A stretch of 64,000 nt of DNA from Linum tenue (lineage: Eukaryota; Streptophyta; Magnoliopsida; Malpighiales; Linaceae). The position numbers and the translations under genes were made by a program. A model generated the notes under the pieces. It worked only from the letters and a program-made list of their open reading frames with translations. It was not told the origin of the DNA and ran no database searches. The DNA lies in contig CAMGYJ010000004.1 of the NCBI GenBank assembly GCA_946122785.1, positions 57,916,679 to 57,980,678 on the forward strand, written 5' to 3'. Shown here piece by piece: positions 22,018 to 32,100 of this stretch (positions are counted from its first letter, which is position 1; every line of letters begins with the position of its first letter).

Positions 22018-22328
22018 GCGCCCAGTTTTGCGCCCGCCTTATCCCGTAAAGCGCCCTACTCGCGCCCTCTCCATGTAAAGCGCCCCAATTTTGCGCCCAA
22101 ACTTTTTGGAATCGGATTAATTATTATACGTGAAAGCGGAATATCTAAAGAAGTAGTAACATAGCGCCCACCTCATTGCGCCCAATATAGCGCCCATACC
22201 ATTTGCGCCCATACCGTGTTCTAAGTAATTCTGAGTAAAAGCGCCCCAAAATAGCGCCCGGCAAATCTAAGTATAACAAAGCGCCATGTTTCGCGCCCAC
22301 CTTTTAAAAGCGCCCAAGCATTGCGCCC
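22018..22328. repeat. array of eight paired GCGCC boxes
   Basis: Sixteen copies of GCGCC (15 of them GCGCCC) occur on the plus strand, starting at 22018/22030, 22051/22062, 22080/22093, 22164/22178, 22190/22205, 22241/22254, 22281/22293 and 22310/22323. They form eight pairs with 11-15 bases from start to start inside a pair. The first box of a pair is usually preceded by AAA or ATA and the second by TTT, ATT or TC. The DNA between is AT-rich and variable. The array lies between the pol stop and the stop of the antisense gene, in the shared 3' region of two convergent transcripts. Confidence 0.9.
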
Positions 22329-22471
22329 TCACAAGAAACGCGAAGATTGAAATATAAAGTGCAAGTTAAAATGGAAGCAAGGCCGATTGGCAAGGAAAAA
22401 TTCTTATATAGCAAGGAACACAAGGACGGCATTACAAGATAAGAGAAAGTAAACGCCCAATGACCGCTAGT

Positions 22472-24974
22472 CTATTCAGCGCCTGAATTTGCATCCCCAG
22501 CACTGGGCGCCCTTGGAAAAGGAGAGGGGGGAGCAGATTGCTCGGGCGCCCCGCTTGTCCCGCGAGGCGTCTCCATCCCACCGATCACATACTCCGCCAT
22601 CTCGGAGAGATCCCAAGTAAGGTCGGGGTGGTCCTTCTGCAGCTTCCCCCGCAAGATTTCAATGCCAGTCAGGATGGCATTAGCGCACATGGACTTCCCA
22701 GTCTCGGACTCCATCAAGTTGTCCAAAGATTGCCGAAGTTCGGAAATTTCTTTCCGGGCCTTCTTCAACGATTTCTCGCTGTCCTTATGGGCGTCCTTCA
22801 GCCTCTTCTTCTCCTCCTTGAGGATGTCGATTTCACTGGCCTGGGCGCCAGCTTCCTGCACCAGCGCATCCTTCTCGGCCTGCAGGGTGGCCAGTTTATT
22901 GCGCTCCTCGTCCAAGGCGCCTTGCAGACGCGACAACTCCATGGTCGCCGTCATCTGGGCGTCTTCACACTCTTTCGCAAACTGCTCGCGGCGTGCAGTT
23001 GCGTTATCTAAGTCCAACTTCAGCTGAGCAGCCGAAGAGGAAGCCTCGAGCGCCTCCCTTTTAGTCTCATTGAGGCGTCGGGCGCCCCTTTCAGCAAAAA
23101 GAAGGATCTGCAAACATTGGAAAAGGGTCAGAAAGTGGTGCAAAGTAATAAGTAAGAAGGATCTGAAAATACAAGTACAAAGTGACATACCTTAGCGCCC
23201 ACTTGGGCAAGTTCAGCAAAATGGTGATCACTAGTCACCTCGGACGGTATTTGCCAGGACTTGGCGGCCGCGATTGCCAAGCCCATGGCGCACCCTCGGT
23301 CCACGGCGACCAGGGGGGAGCAGTTCATATTCACCCGTCCCACCTCGGTGCGCCTTGGCCGGAAGATGGGGGGGCGCCCATCGGCGCCAACGTAGCGCCC
23401 CTCCTCATTCAAGTGAATGCGGGCGTCCTCCACAGTCTCCGCCTCCACTTCCACCTCGTCGAAGGCGTCCTCCTCGCAGGCGTCCTCTTCGCCCACCTTC
23501 TTCTTTCCTCGGGCAGCTCTCTTGCTGGCCGAGGTTAGGGGGGAGCCCGCCCTCTTCCCCTTTCGGAGCAAAGGCTCCTCTTCTTCCTCCTCTTCAGCGG
23601 AGTTAACTTCCTTCTCCGCGGGGTCGGCATCAGGCGTCCCCTCGCCTTCTTCCGGGGCGGACGACGCCACACTCGCCGTGTGCGCCTGAGCGGTTCCACC
23701 TTTCACCGCCCTCTTCTTCACCTTCCTCTTCTTGGGGACGGCAGAAGGCGCCTCTGGTTGAAGAGGCGCCTCTGGCCGAGCCGGCGCCTCTTTCGGGGAA
23801 GATGCTGCAGCAGCCGCCTCCGCAGCCATTGCCGCCAGCCTGCTCTTCATGAGCTTGGCAATGCTCGAGTAGTCCGCCCCTGCATATGACAAAAGTAAGT
23901 TAGTACATAACGCAAACAAATGGATAAGGAAGCAGAACACCTAGACGCCTACACACCATTGTTATAATAAGCTTCAATAATGGGAGGACGATTCTCGGCG
24001 GGGCGTAAGTCAACAGGCTCCCCCTCGCAAATTAAGGAGGCGCCTGCTTTCTCAGACGCCGTCAAAACCACCGGCTTATTGAAGTCGTCAACATGGCCTA
24101 ACCCCCATTTCCTCATAAAGGCGCCCCCACTGGCAAAGAAGGAGTCTTGATATGCCTTCACGAAGAAGAACCCGTTGAACCAACTTCGGTTCAACTTAGG
24201 GCATTTCTGAACAAAGTGATGGGGGCAGCTTTTCTTCTTGCGCTTCTGGAGGGATAAGCAGTTGTCCAGAGCCACCATCTTGAAGAAGTATCGGAACAAG
24301 TTGAAGGTGGGCTCCACGTTGTGCTCTCGGCACCTCAACTTGAAGAGGATGACAACCGTGATGACCGAAGGGGATAGGCGCCCGAGAGGACAGGCGCACG
24401 TCGTCAAAATTCCCTCCATGATCGAGTCCAGGGGAAACTGAAGCCCGAAGCGAAAGTACTCCTGGTAGAGCCCGATCCACTTGGGACCACAGACGCCCAC
24501 CCGGGACAGAGGCGATGGAGGCGCATACCACCAGTCTCTGGGAAGCTGGAGACTAGTCACCAGTTCATGAACCTGGTCCAGGGTGATGGTCGACGTGTGG
24601 TTGGGCCCAGCCACCTCGAAAGACAAGTGCGACGTCTCGGAGGGCAAATGATCAGGTGGGAAGCACTTCTCCCACGTCGTGATCTTGTATGACCCGTCGG
24701 CGGGCAAGAAGCCAGGCGCCGACGAACTTGACGGCCCAGCTGACGAGGAAGCAGACGCCCGCTCTAAACCAACAAATGACCCAGACGCAACGTGGACAAG
24801 GGGTAAGTGACGCCCCTACCCTAAGTGGCTAGAGGAAAAGAACTCAACGAAATCAACGAAAGGAAAAGACTGCTTACCACGTTGAACTGGGCGCCTTGCT
24901 TCACCACCGTCGCCAGAGGCGCCTGCGCCCGAGGCGCCGGGTGCAGAAGTCTTGTCTTGTTGTGGAGACGACAT
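22472..24974 (-). CDS. Tat antisense gene: Transposase_28-like protein with NLS and coiled coil (4 exons)
   Basis: Four minus-strand exons fit consensus GT-AG sites and keep phase: 24974-24878, 24763-23957, 23879-23191 and 23107-22472, totalling 2229 bases (742 residues plus stop). The start is the first ATG after a TATA-like box near 25125. Exon 2 carries a globular region with TWEKCFPPDHLPSETSHLSF, RDWWYAPPS and FVKAYQDSFFASGG. It resembles the plant domain called putative gypsy-type transposase (Transposase_28) found in Grande-like Tat elements. Exon 3 has an Ala/Pro/Glu-rich stretch, a basic nuclear-localisation-like motif PKKRKVKKR and an acidic run. Exon 4 is a long coiled coil of about 130 residues. 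The function is not known. A nuclear DNA- or chromatin-associated role is inferred from the NLS and coiled coil. Convergent orientation to pol means its mRNA is not the genomic RNA, which explains why introns can persist. Confidence 0.8.
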
Positions 24975-25121
24975 TTTTTGGACGAGAATCAAGTGTTGGC
25001 CGAGAAAAACAAAGAGGAAAGAGGACAGAGGTCAGAGCGGAAGATTCTAGAGAGAAGTCAGAGCGAGATTCTAGAGAGATGACAAATAGAAGAAAGTGAC
25101 AGCATCACAAAGGGGGGGGGG

Positions 25122-25129
25122 TATTTAAA
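25122..25129 (-). promoter_or_regulatory. TATA-like box of the antisense gene
   Basis: The minus strand reads CTTTAAATACCCC here, about 150 bases upstream of the antisense ATG at 24974, with a run of C (G on plus) directly downstream. It is the best promoter candidate for the antisense gene. Confidence 0.5.
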
Positions 25130-25704
25130 GAGAAACGAAGGCTCACCCATCGCATGACACGTGTCAGTCATGCCGAAGGAAACCCTTCAGCTCTCCCACC
25201 TTTTGGTCTTTTCGCGCGTCACCAAAACACAGGCGGACCTTTGAGCTTCCCCCACACTCTCCTTTTCGGGGAAATTTCTCAACTCCTAAATTTTGAATTT
25301 CGAATTTCGAATTTCAAAATTTTCTGTTATCCAAATTTCCCCCACAAGCACAGTGTGGGTGAGGGGGGCATAAGGGATAAGGACACTCGTCAAGAATGAC
25401 ACCATGAAGCGCCCGAAAAGGAGGGCTAATCAAAAAGGCGCCCTGATTGGGTAAAGGCGCCTTTGCAGGCAAGGGTCACAGAAGCACCTAGAGGAATATT
25501 CGATAAGGGACGCGGACAAAGGCGGGACGCCTGATCGCGGAGGAAGAAAGGCAAACGCACCTTGTAGGAACAAGAAACAAATGAGAACACGATGCAGGCG
25601 CCGAGTGACAGGCGCCCTGAAACTAAGCAGAAGGCTGTGCTACGACTAGAGACTCAGTCAGGCGCTCGTTGGCGAAGCCACGAGCACCTAACTGGGGGGG
25701 CAAT
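25130..25704 (+). other. Tat 3' non-coding region and polypurine tract
   Basis: This has no ORF of interest. It holds several GCGCC cores (for example 25409, 25438, 25456, 25599, 25611), AT-rich inverted sequence near 25290-25325 (AATTTCGAATTTCGAATTTC) and, directly before the 3' LTR, the purine-rich AACTGGGGGGGCAAT (25690-25704) that would prime plus-strand DNA synthesis. Confidence 0.75.
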
Positions 25705-26267
25705 TGTTGGGGGTATTACCCAGCGAGCTAGGGGACAAAGCCCAAAAGAATAAAGTACCAAGAGCCAGGTGGCGGCCAACCGGCTGGTGGACCACGGCCA
25801 GGGGCGCCTGTCAGGTGTCAGGAGCCTGACAGGGCGGTTAGCTGTCACATAGAGCATCAAAAGCCAGGTGGCAATCAACTGGATGGTGGACCACGGCCTG
25901 CGGGCGCCTGTCGTGTGTCAGGAGCCTGGCAGGGCTGTGGAAGGCCAGTCAGGTGTCAGGAATCTGTCAGGGCGGTTAGCTGTCTAGGGGCGCAGAGCAT
26001 TAAATGGGGGAAGTGGCGTGGCGGAGATCAACCTCGGGTTCGGTGAGTATAAATAGGGGCAGACGATAGCATTTACGCAGGTTGGCTTCTCTCACTAAAC
26101 TACTCCCAAATATTTATCTCTCTAGATAGGGGCGCTAACTTGAGCTTCGGAGTGCTAACGGGCCAACAAAGGCCCTTAGGCGCTTGTGGGTGTAGGTTCC
26201 AGGCGCCCGGGCGGCAGAAGAGTGGAAAGGTGAAGGATTATTGTTCGGGGGTATCGAGGCCCAAACA
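25705..26267 (+). repeat. 3' LTR of the Tat element
   Basis: This is the 563-bp copy of 2973-3535 with no difference seen on reading. It is followed by the TSD GTTTG at 26268-26272. Confidence 0.95.
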
Positions 26268-26272
26268 GTTTG

Positions 26273-26626
26273 GTAACTGTGATTGTTAACATTCAATTAA
26301 AATAAAAAATTATTTTATATTAAATAACATGTTTATCCTTAATAAAAAAATTAGAGTGGTTTAAAAAATATTAAAAACTTTGTTGATAAATATATTTCAT
26401 TTGATAAATAAATAAAAGTAAGAGAAAAACTAGGAGAAAAAAAAATCTTACGAATCAAGATTTAGAATCTCTCTGATTAGGAGAGATTTAATATCCACAG
26501 ATTTTAGAGATTTGAAATCTCTAAAGCTAGAATCTACAATATAAAAAGCAACAAAAAAACATAACTTTCTACAAAATCTATGGATTCAGTGAATCCATGT
26601 CCTGAATACTGTTCTCCAAACGACCC
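26273..26626. repeat. right part of Tourist-like MITE split by the Tat element
   Basis: This AT-rich segment ends in TTCTCCAAACGACCC, the mirror of the end at 2870, followed by the 3-bp flank CTA. See the left part at 2870-2972. Confidence 0.75.
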
Positions 26627-26629
26627 CTA

Positions 26630-26946
26630 AACTTACTTCGACTATATTGCATTCCCGTCATTGGTTGTGCTTGATCATTGATTTGGAGTTGTAAGTTTTT
26701 AGTAAGGATTTCCTCACACGTGGGAGTTATGCGAAGTGGAGTGTACCACTAAGAAAAGTGGAGAAATTACGTTACAAATTTCACTCAATTTGTTACTTAT
26801 GGGACAACAGCGCATTGCAGGTCCTTTTCATTTCTATAGACTATAGAGTCTTATTCGAGAGTAGTTGAAGATCAAAACGGAACCTTCCAAATCACCAGTT
26901 CACCACCGTCTGCTGATAGCTCTCTCCAGTCAACCATCAATCAATC
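26630..26946 (+). promoter_or_regulatory. upstream region of the USP gene
   Basis: No gene is here. It is the likely promoter and 5' leader of the universal stress protein gene. The CT/CA-rich, purine-poor stretch 26890-26946 directly before the ATG is typical of a plant leader. The insertion of the 23.8-kb MITE/Tat block ends only 320 bases before the start codon. Confidence 0.4.
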
Positions 26947-28079
26947 ATGTCTTCCACATCCAACCTCGGGTGCGCCGTCGTCGCCGTCGACGGCAGCGAG
27001 GAGAGCATGTACGCCTTGCGGTGGGCGCTCGACAACGTCCACCTCCGATCTCCTCCCGCGGACTCCAGCGAATTGCCGGGATCATTCGTCGTCGTCCACG
27101 TCCAATCGCCGCCGTCTATCGCCGCAGGCCTCAATCCAGGCGCCATACCTTTCGGCGGTCCAAGTTAGTCTCCTGCTCCTTTACTCGTTCTACTTCCCTT
27201 ATCGGTTGCGCCCGACCATCGCGTTTGATGGTCCTTAATCTGTTAAATTGCTCGAGTTCGAGCTCTAAGTCGGTTCCTCGAAACTGTTTGGAATCAGTCG
27301 ATCTGGAGGTTCCCGCGTTCGCCGCAGCGATTGAGGCGCACCAGAAACGAATTACGCAGGCAATCTTGGATCACGCCCTGGAGATTTGTCGCCAAAAGAA
27401 GGTTTTGATTCCCACTTCATTTTTTCCAGGCTTCTAACTGCTGCCTTCATCGATGAGCTCTATCTCAAATTGGAACTGGAAATTTCTGTTCCAGGTTACT
27501 GTGAAATCGCAAGTGGTGATTGGAGATCCCAAAGACAAGATATGTGAAGTTGTGGAGAGTCTTAATGCGGATTTGCTGGTGATGGGCTCCCGAGACTTTG
27601 GTGCTATCAAAAGGTGCTCTACTTGAAAACTAAGCAGTTCATTATTGGTTGATGATGTTTGGTGATTGGGGATGCCATATACTGGTGTCCTTTTGAGCTC
27701 TAGATGTTGATGGGTTTCCTTGGGATAGATTCTGTTCTGTGGACGAAGAGTTGTAGAGATAATTTTCAAGGTCACAGGTTATGTAGAAGCTAATGTGTAA
27801 ACAAGATTCAATGGTTTGGTAGAGACAGGCCTTCAAATGGTAGATTAGGGTAGATCATGTATGAAGTTATCTTAAATATGTGTTTATTTGTGAAAACATC
27901 TTAGCTTCACTAGGACTGCTGTGATCTTATCTTACACAAGAACACAAGTGATGTGCTAACATCTGGTGTTCGTCGACAGGATGTTCTTGGGGAGTGTAAG
28001 CAACTATTGTGCAAACCACGCACAATGTCCTGTCATTATAATCAAGGGAAAGGGCAAGGAGGAGGAAACTTCTTCATAG
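26947..28079 (+). CDS. universal stress protein A-like protein (4 exons)
   Basis: Exons 26947-27163, 27298-27401, 27495-27613 and 27980-28079 have GT-AG borders and join in phase into 179 residues plus stop. This is the usual length of a single-domain plant USP. The product is a small cytosolic alpha/beta protein of the USP (UspA) family, which binds ATP and acts in stress responses. Seen features: N-terminal strand CAVVAVDGSEESMYALRWAL, then VVVHVQSPPS, AIEAHQKRITQAILDHALEIC in exon 2, and the nucleotide-binding end DLLVMGSRDFGAIKRMFLGSVSNYCANHAQCPVIIIKG across exons 3-4. The first glycines are GSRDFG, not the canonical G-x2-G spacing, a variation also known in plant members. The last exon ends in a charged KGKEEETSS tail. 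The exon 1-2 junction codon is predicted from consensus sites. Confidence 0.9.
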
Positions 28080-29590
28080 ACAAATAAGGTATATCCATAT
28101 TTCTGGGTCGTTACTTCTAGGCCATCAGGTTAATTTCATTGTCACAATGATACTCTAGGGTAGAAATATACTCTCTGCCACTTGTTTTTTCTGTTTATTA
28201 GTTCGAATGTATGACTTTGTTTACTTTCAACAACCATTCTGGCAATTCTTACCAATGGGTTATGTTTTCCAACCCCGATTTATCTGTTTGAGCTGAATCA
28301 CCTTGCAACTGCTTTACATTCTTGACAAAGAAGCCTTTGTGAGTTGCTATTAATCAGATTAATATTTTAGCTCTCCTTCGATCTGACTTTTGCTTGTTTC
28401 CCGTAATTGTGACCGACTTGTTAAAAAAGGTTGAGTTGGGTCATCAATAAGCTGGGTATCTTTTGTCAACAGGTGAAGGGTTATAACTTATTAAGTATAG
28501 TAAATGTCATCAAACAGTGATCATTGTAGGAACTTGAGTGAGAAATCTGGACTTTCCTTGGGATGATTTATTAAGCATGACTGCCTGATAACAAATATGT
28601 GATTGCTTGCATCTATTTTCCATTTTGCTTAAAATACTAGAAATCGTAGGTTTTACAGACTCTGAAAATGCTAAACTAATCTGGTAACTATGTTTATTAG
28701 TACATTAGTTGAGAAATGACAGCTTGTTTTAGGATTCTGTCTCTGCAAAGGCCAAGCTGCACATCCCTCTTAACATGTGAATGCCCACCTCTCTTTATGC
28801 CATTTAGAACTTATTTTGTTAAAATCATTGACTGCATATTCGATTTTAGATATTATACTCGGTGAAGACAATTTAAAAGATTATGTATGTTGTTTTCAGT
28901 TCGACACTTTGACAGTCTGGCTTCTCATATGCAGCTTTATGTTCACTTGCAGTTCGTTTTTGTTATTTGCTATCATGCTATGAGTTCCAACTTATACATA
29001 TGAACAATGTTTCTTTCTTGCAGAATCAGAATTACTTCCAATGCAATCCGCATGTGTTTCAGTAAGACTTGTTGTTGTGCTGTCTTCTCTTGTTTTGCGT
29101 GTAAATTTGCTATGGCGTTCATTGATATAAGTTGAAGCAAAATATCAAGAAAAGAAGTACGTGTACCAGGTTTGCATCATGTCGTCAAGTGTAATCGTCA
29201 CTGTAGAGCCACGGTCACAGGTTGGATTGTAAGAGAGAAGTGTTTCCGACACCTCTGAAGCAGAATTCTTCGTCAGAGGTGTTTTGGGTGGGAGATGACA
29301 CTTTTTATGGGACCTGTTTCTGATGAAATCTTTTGTTTTCTCAACGTCAATGACTGGCGGCGGCTTGAGATGTTGTAATGTTTGGTGATTTTGAAAAAGA
29401 ACAAACTGTAGAATGACTTCAGTTGCTTTGCTTGTGTGTCCTGACAGACGTGGTAGAAGTTTGCTTGACATTTTGTGAATTCTTATGGAAAATGGATACT
29501 CGATCTTTCTCCGTTCAAACTTCAATCTTCTCAATTGCAGCGGTGGGAATTTTATGACGAGCTTGTTGTGATGGGACAATGTTGGGCTAT
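28080..29590 (+). other. USP 3' region and downstream intergenic DNA
   Basis: There is no further coding exon. A donor-like GTATAT directly after the stop region (about 28088) and an acceptor-like TTCTTGCAG near 29015-29023 suggest a possible 3'-UTR intron of about 930 bp, an inference only. A minus-strand ORF from 29852 to 29145 (235 codons) shows no domain I recognise. Its C-terminal half is rich in Lys/Arg/Ser/Thr and it overlaps the degenerate hAT-like stretch that follows. Confidence 0.4.
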
Positions 29591-30660
29591 CTAAGGCCCA
29601 TCCATCCATGTCTTCGATGCGTCCAGTAGAATAAGGGAGGGAGGGGAGATTCGGTTCAAATCGAATCGAACCGATGATTATCGGTTCCCTGAAGTAGTTC
29701 ACGGAGCAAACCGAATACAAACTGGAATATATCCCGATTCGATTCAATTTTAAGATCACACTCGAAGTTTCATAGATCAACTCTCTCCCTCCCATTTGGC
29801 CACTTACCCTATCTCCCCATTTACCATTACCGCGCAGAATAAATTCTTTCACTATCTTTCTTTCTTTCTCTGTCTCTTTCTCTCTCTTTAGAGCACAACG
29901 CAGCGGTGATTTCTCCTTCTGTCTCTGGACTCGACAACAATGGTGATTGACGGAGAGAACAACCCAGCGGTGACGGCGATTGACATCGATGATTGTGATG
30001 ACTCCGACAATGAAGGTTAGTAAGGTTTAATATCCAAGTATGCATGAAACTTTTTGGTTTGTTTTCTCCTTCGCCTGTGCCTCTCTCATCGATTTCATGC
30101 TGCTTTTTTGTATTTGGTTGAAGCCTTAAAGGGAAGCGATGGCGTCAAGCAGATCTTGGATTGGGGGCGATGCCGCGATGGCATTGAAGCTGGCAGATCT
30201 TGAAAGAGCTCAAGGATTTGTGATCTCCACCCAATCCGCCAAGCCTTTTTTCCTCCCTTCGTCAGCTATTGTTGCAATCGCCGGTGGGTACTCGAACTCC
30301 GCCGTTGTTCTCCTCTTTTGCCGCCAAGAAACTCTATTCACCAATCACCACAAAACCGTCGCCAAGCCTTCAGGCTTCACAAACGATTGTTGTGAGGTTA
30401 GGGCTAGACTAGGATTTCAGTAGAGAAATGGGAAAATAGATGTAGCGGGCTTGGGGTTGTGTGGGCTTGGACATCGGGGTTGTGGGCTTAGGTTTTGTAA
30501 TGTGAGTGTAAGTTTTGTTGGTCGGTTCGGAGTTCGGAAATTGGGTTCGGTTGGGCAGACCCTGGTTTTTGAAATATTGAATTTTGTCTTTCGAATTTCG
30601 AACCGACCAAGGATAATTTGGTTTCGGTTCGGTTTAGTTGATTTTTATTTTATAAAAAAG
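29590..30660. repeat. degenerate hAT-like stretch with CGGTTCGG-type subterminal repeats
   Basis: Repeated ATTCGGTTC, CGAATCGAACCG and ATCGGTTCCC near 29650-29690 and GGTTTCGGTTCGGTTT near 30620 are typical of the subterminal zones of plant hAT elements. Clean terminal inverted repeats and an 8-bp duplication were not found. An ATG at 29940 opens a short acidic peptide (MVIDGENNPAVTAIDIDD) ending at a donor-like GTTAGT near 30014, perhaps a first exon of a decayed transposase or host gene. The ORF at 30139-30423 has no recognisable domain. Confidence 0.3.
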
Positions 30661-31290
30661 AAAAAATTACACTCTAGTTTATTTTGTTTTGCATAACTCA
30701 AACTCGAAGAAGTCATTACAATCATACAAACACGTGATACCGAAAAGAGGGAGCATCATGGGCATCAAAACGTCAAAGCGCAAAGCAAGCACCATCGAAC
30801 AAGCACCTAGCAAAAAAAGAGGCCTCCACTCAACATAAAACCGGTTACAACAAAGTATCACTTCACAGGGGCATATGATAAAGATGATCTATAAGATATG
30901 TGTAGAGATAACCTAACTACCAAAGAGATGGAGCTAGCTCTGAGAATTATCTACATAGGAAAACATACAAAGATGGTTCCAGACCCTCCCAAGAAAATTA
31001 ATAATAGCATTGATAATGAAGAGCCAAAGGTAAAGACCAGGAGCCTTAAGAAGACTTTCCAATATGAAATGCTGATGATCAGACCAACATTAAATCCAAC
31101 AAAGGAAAGGAACACGATCCCACCAACATCCAAGAGATTGTGGAGGAGTTCATCAACAAAGAAAGATCATCAAGATCAATGGAAGAGAATTCAAGCCACA
31201 CCCATCATGAGTGAAACTCAAGTTGGGAGAAGGAATCTTACAAAGAGTGCAACTTCGATCTTGGAGAAGAATTATCCTCTACATCATCAT
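30660..31290. other. unassigned repeat-like DNA
   Basis: A 131-codon plus-strand ORF (30898-31293) is rich in Lys, Thr and Asn and has no domain I recognise. It may be the internal domain of the LTR element whose relic LTR follows. Nothing else is seen. Confidence 0.3.
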
Positions 31291-32100
31291 TAACAATGTC
31301 CTTAATTGACTTTGAATATCGATTAAAGCATTCAAGGTCCTCTTGAGTGAGTTCCTTAGAGTGATTTTGCCCTCAACTAAGACAACCAACTAAGGAAATT
31401 TGGCCTAGACCGTCTAATGGAATGTCATCCAATACAAAAGTAATGGGTAGACTCACTTTAGCGCATCAACCCATACTTCTAATCAATGAGTGCACTAATC
31501 AAGCTAATCCGATATTCTCTCTAGTAGGTCAAAGTAGAAATCACAATACTTGATCAAGGCAAAGATGATTCACAAAATATGCATCAATTGGTCGAGTTCC
31601 CTCTCTCTAGGGTTTGTTTCTTGGGTGTTTTGAAGTTCAAAACTCTAAGAAAACGTACTTATACCCGGGTAAAGGAGAAATTCAAAATCCTAAATCTCAA
31701 GTGGGTGAGAGTTCATGGTCGCGAAGAACCAAAACAAATCACAACACTTAAGATAGGGGAAAAGTCATGATTAGGAGGGGAAGGAAAGTCACGATCGTGA
31801 CTTTGGGTAGGCTGGTCGTGAAAATGCTTAAGAACTCCTAAATTGTTGCATAGTTGGAAACTTGATTCTCACGGCTGTGACTTCCATGCCCATGGTCGTG
31901 AGAATTCTTGTAGGCCCTCCTTTGCTCTTTTTTTTTGCCACCAAATGCCCTAGAACTCAATCCCAGCCCTGTCCACATATTAGGACCTGAAAAATGACAA
32001 AGAAAAACAACCTAGTGTAAAAATGGATAAAAGGAAAAGTATTTTCAAGGTAAATGATCAAGAATCAAATGTGTCTAAATTAGCATGCATCAATTACCAT
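31290..32100 (-). mobile_element. old Athila-type LTR relic
   Basis: The phrase GGCCTAGACCGTCTAATGGAATG (31401 on) matches the relic at 55120-57660 (GGTCTAGACTATCCAATGG). Its end, GACCTGAAAAATGACA followed by AACAACCTAGTGTAAAAATGG (about 31983-32027), matches the end of the young Athila LTR at 11752-11793. A perfect 20-bp palindrome AAAGTCACGATCGTGACTTT lies at 31785-31804. Borders are not resolved. Confidence 0.55.

Larger units (their letters stand above)
2973..26267 (+). mobile_element. Tat-lineage Gypsy LTR retrotransposon, nested host element
   Basis: This is a complete Ty3/Gypsy element of the Tat/Ogre type, with direct LTRs 2973-3535 and 25705-26267 (563 bp each, no difference seen) and a 5-bp TSD GTTTG (2968-2972 and 26268-26272). 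The order is LTR, tRNA-Arg-type primer site, gag, protease, reverse transcriptase, RNase H, a second RNase H of the archaeal-like type, integrase, an array of GCGCC boxes, a spliced antisense gene, polypurine tract, LTR. The second RNase H and the antisense gene between pol and the 3' LTR are Tat-lineage traits. Two younger LTR elements interrupt gag at 4384-9742 and 10508-18065. Without them and their TSDs the element is about 10.4 kb. Base composition is clearly higher in G+C than the flanks, with a striking recurrence of GCGCC. Confidence 0.95.
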
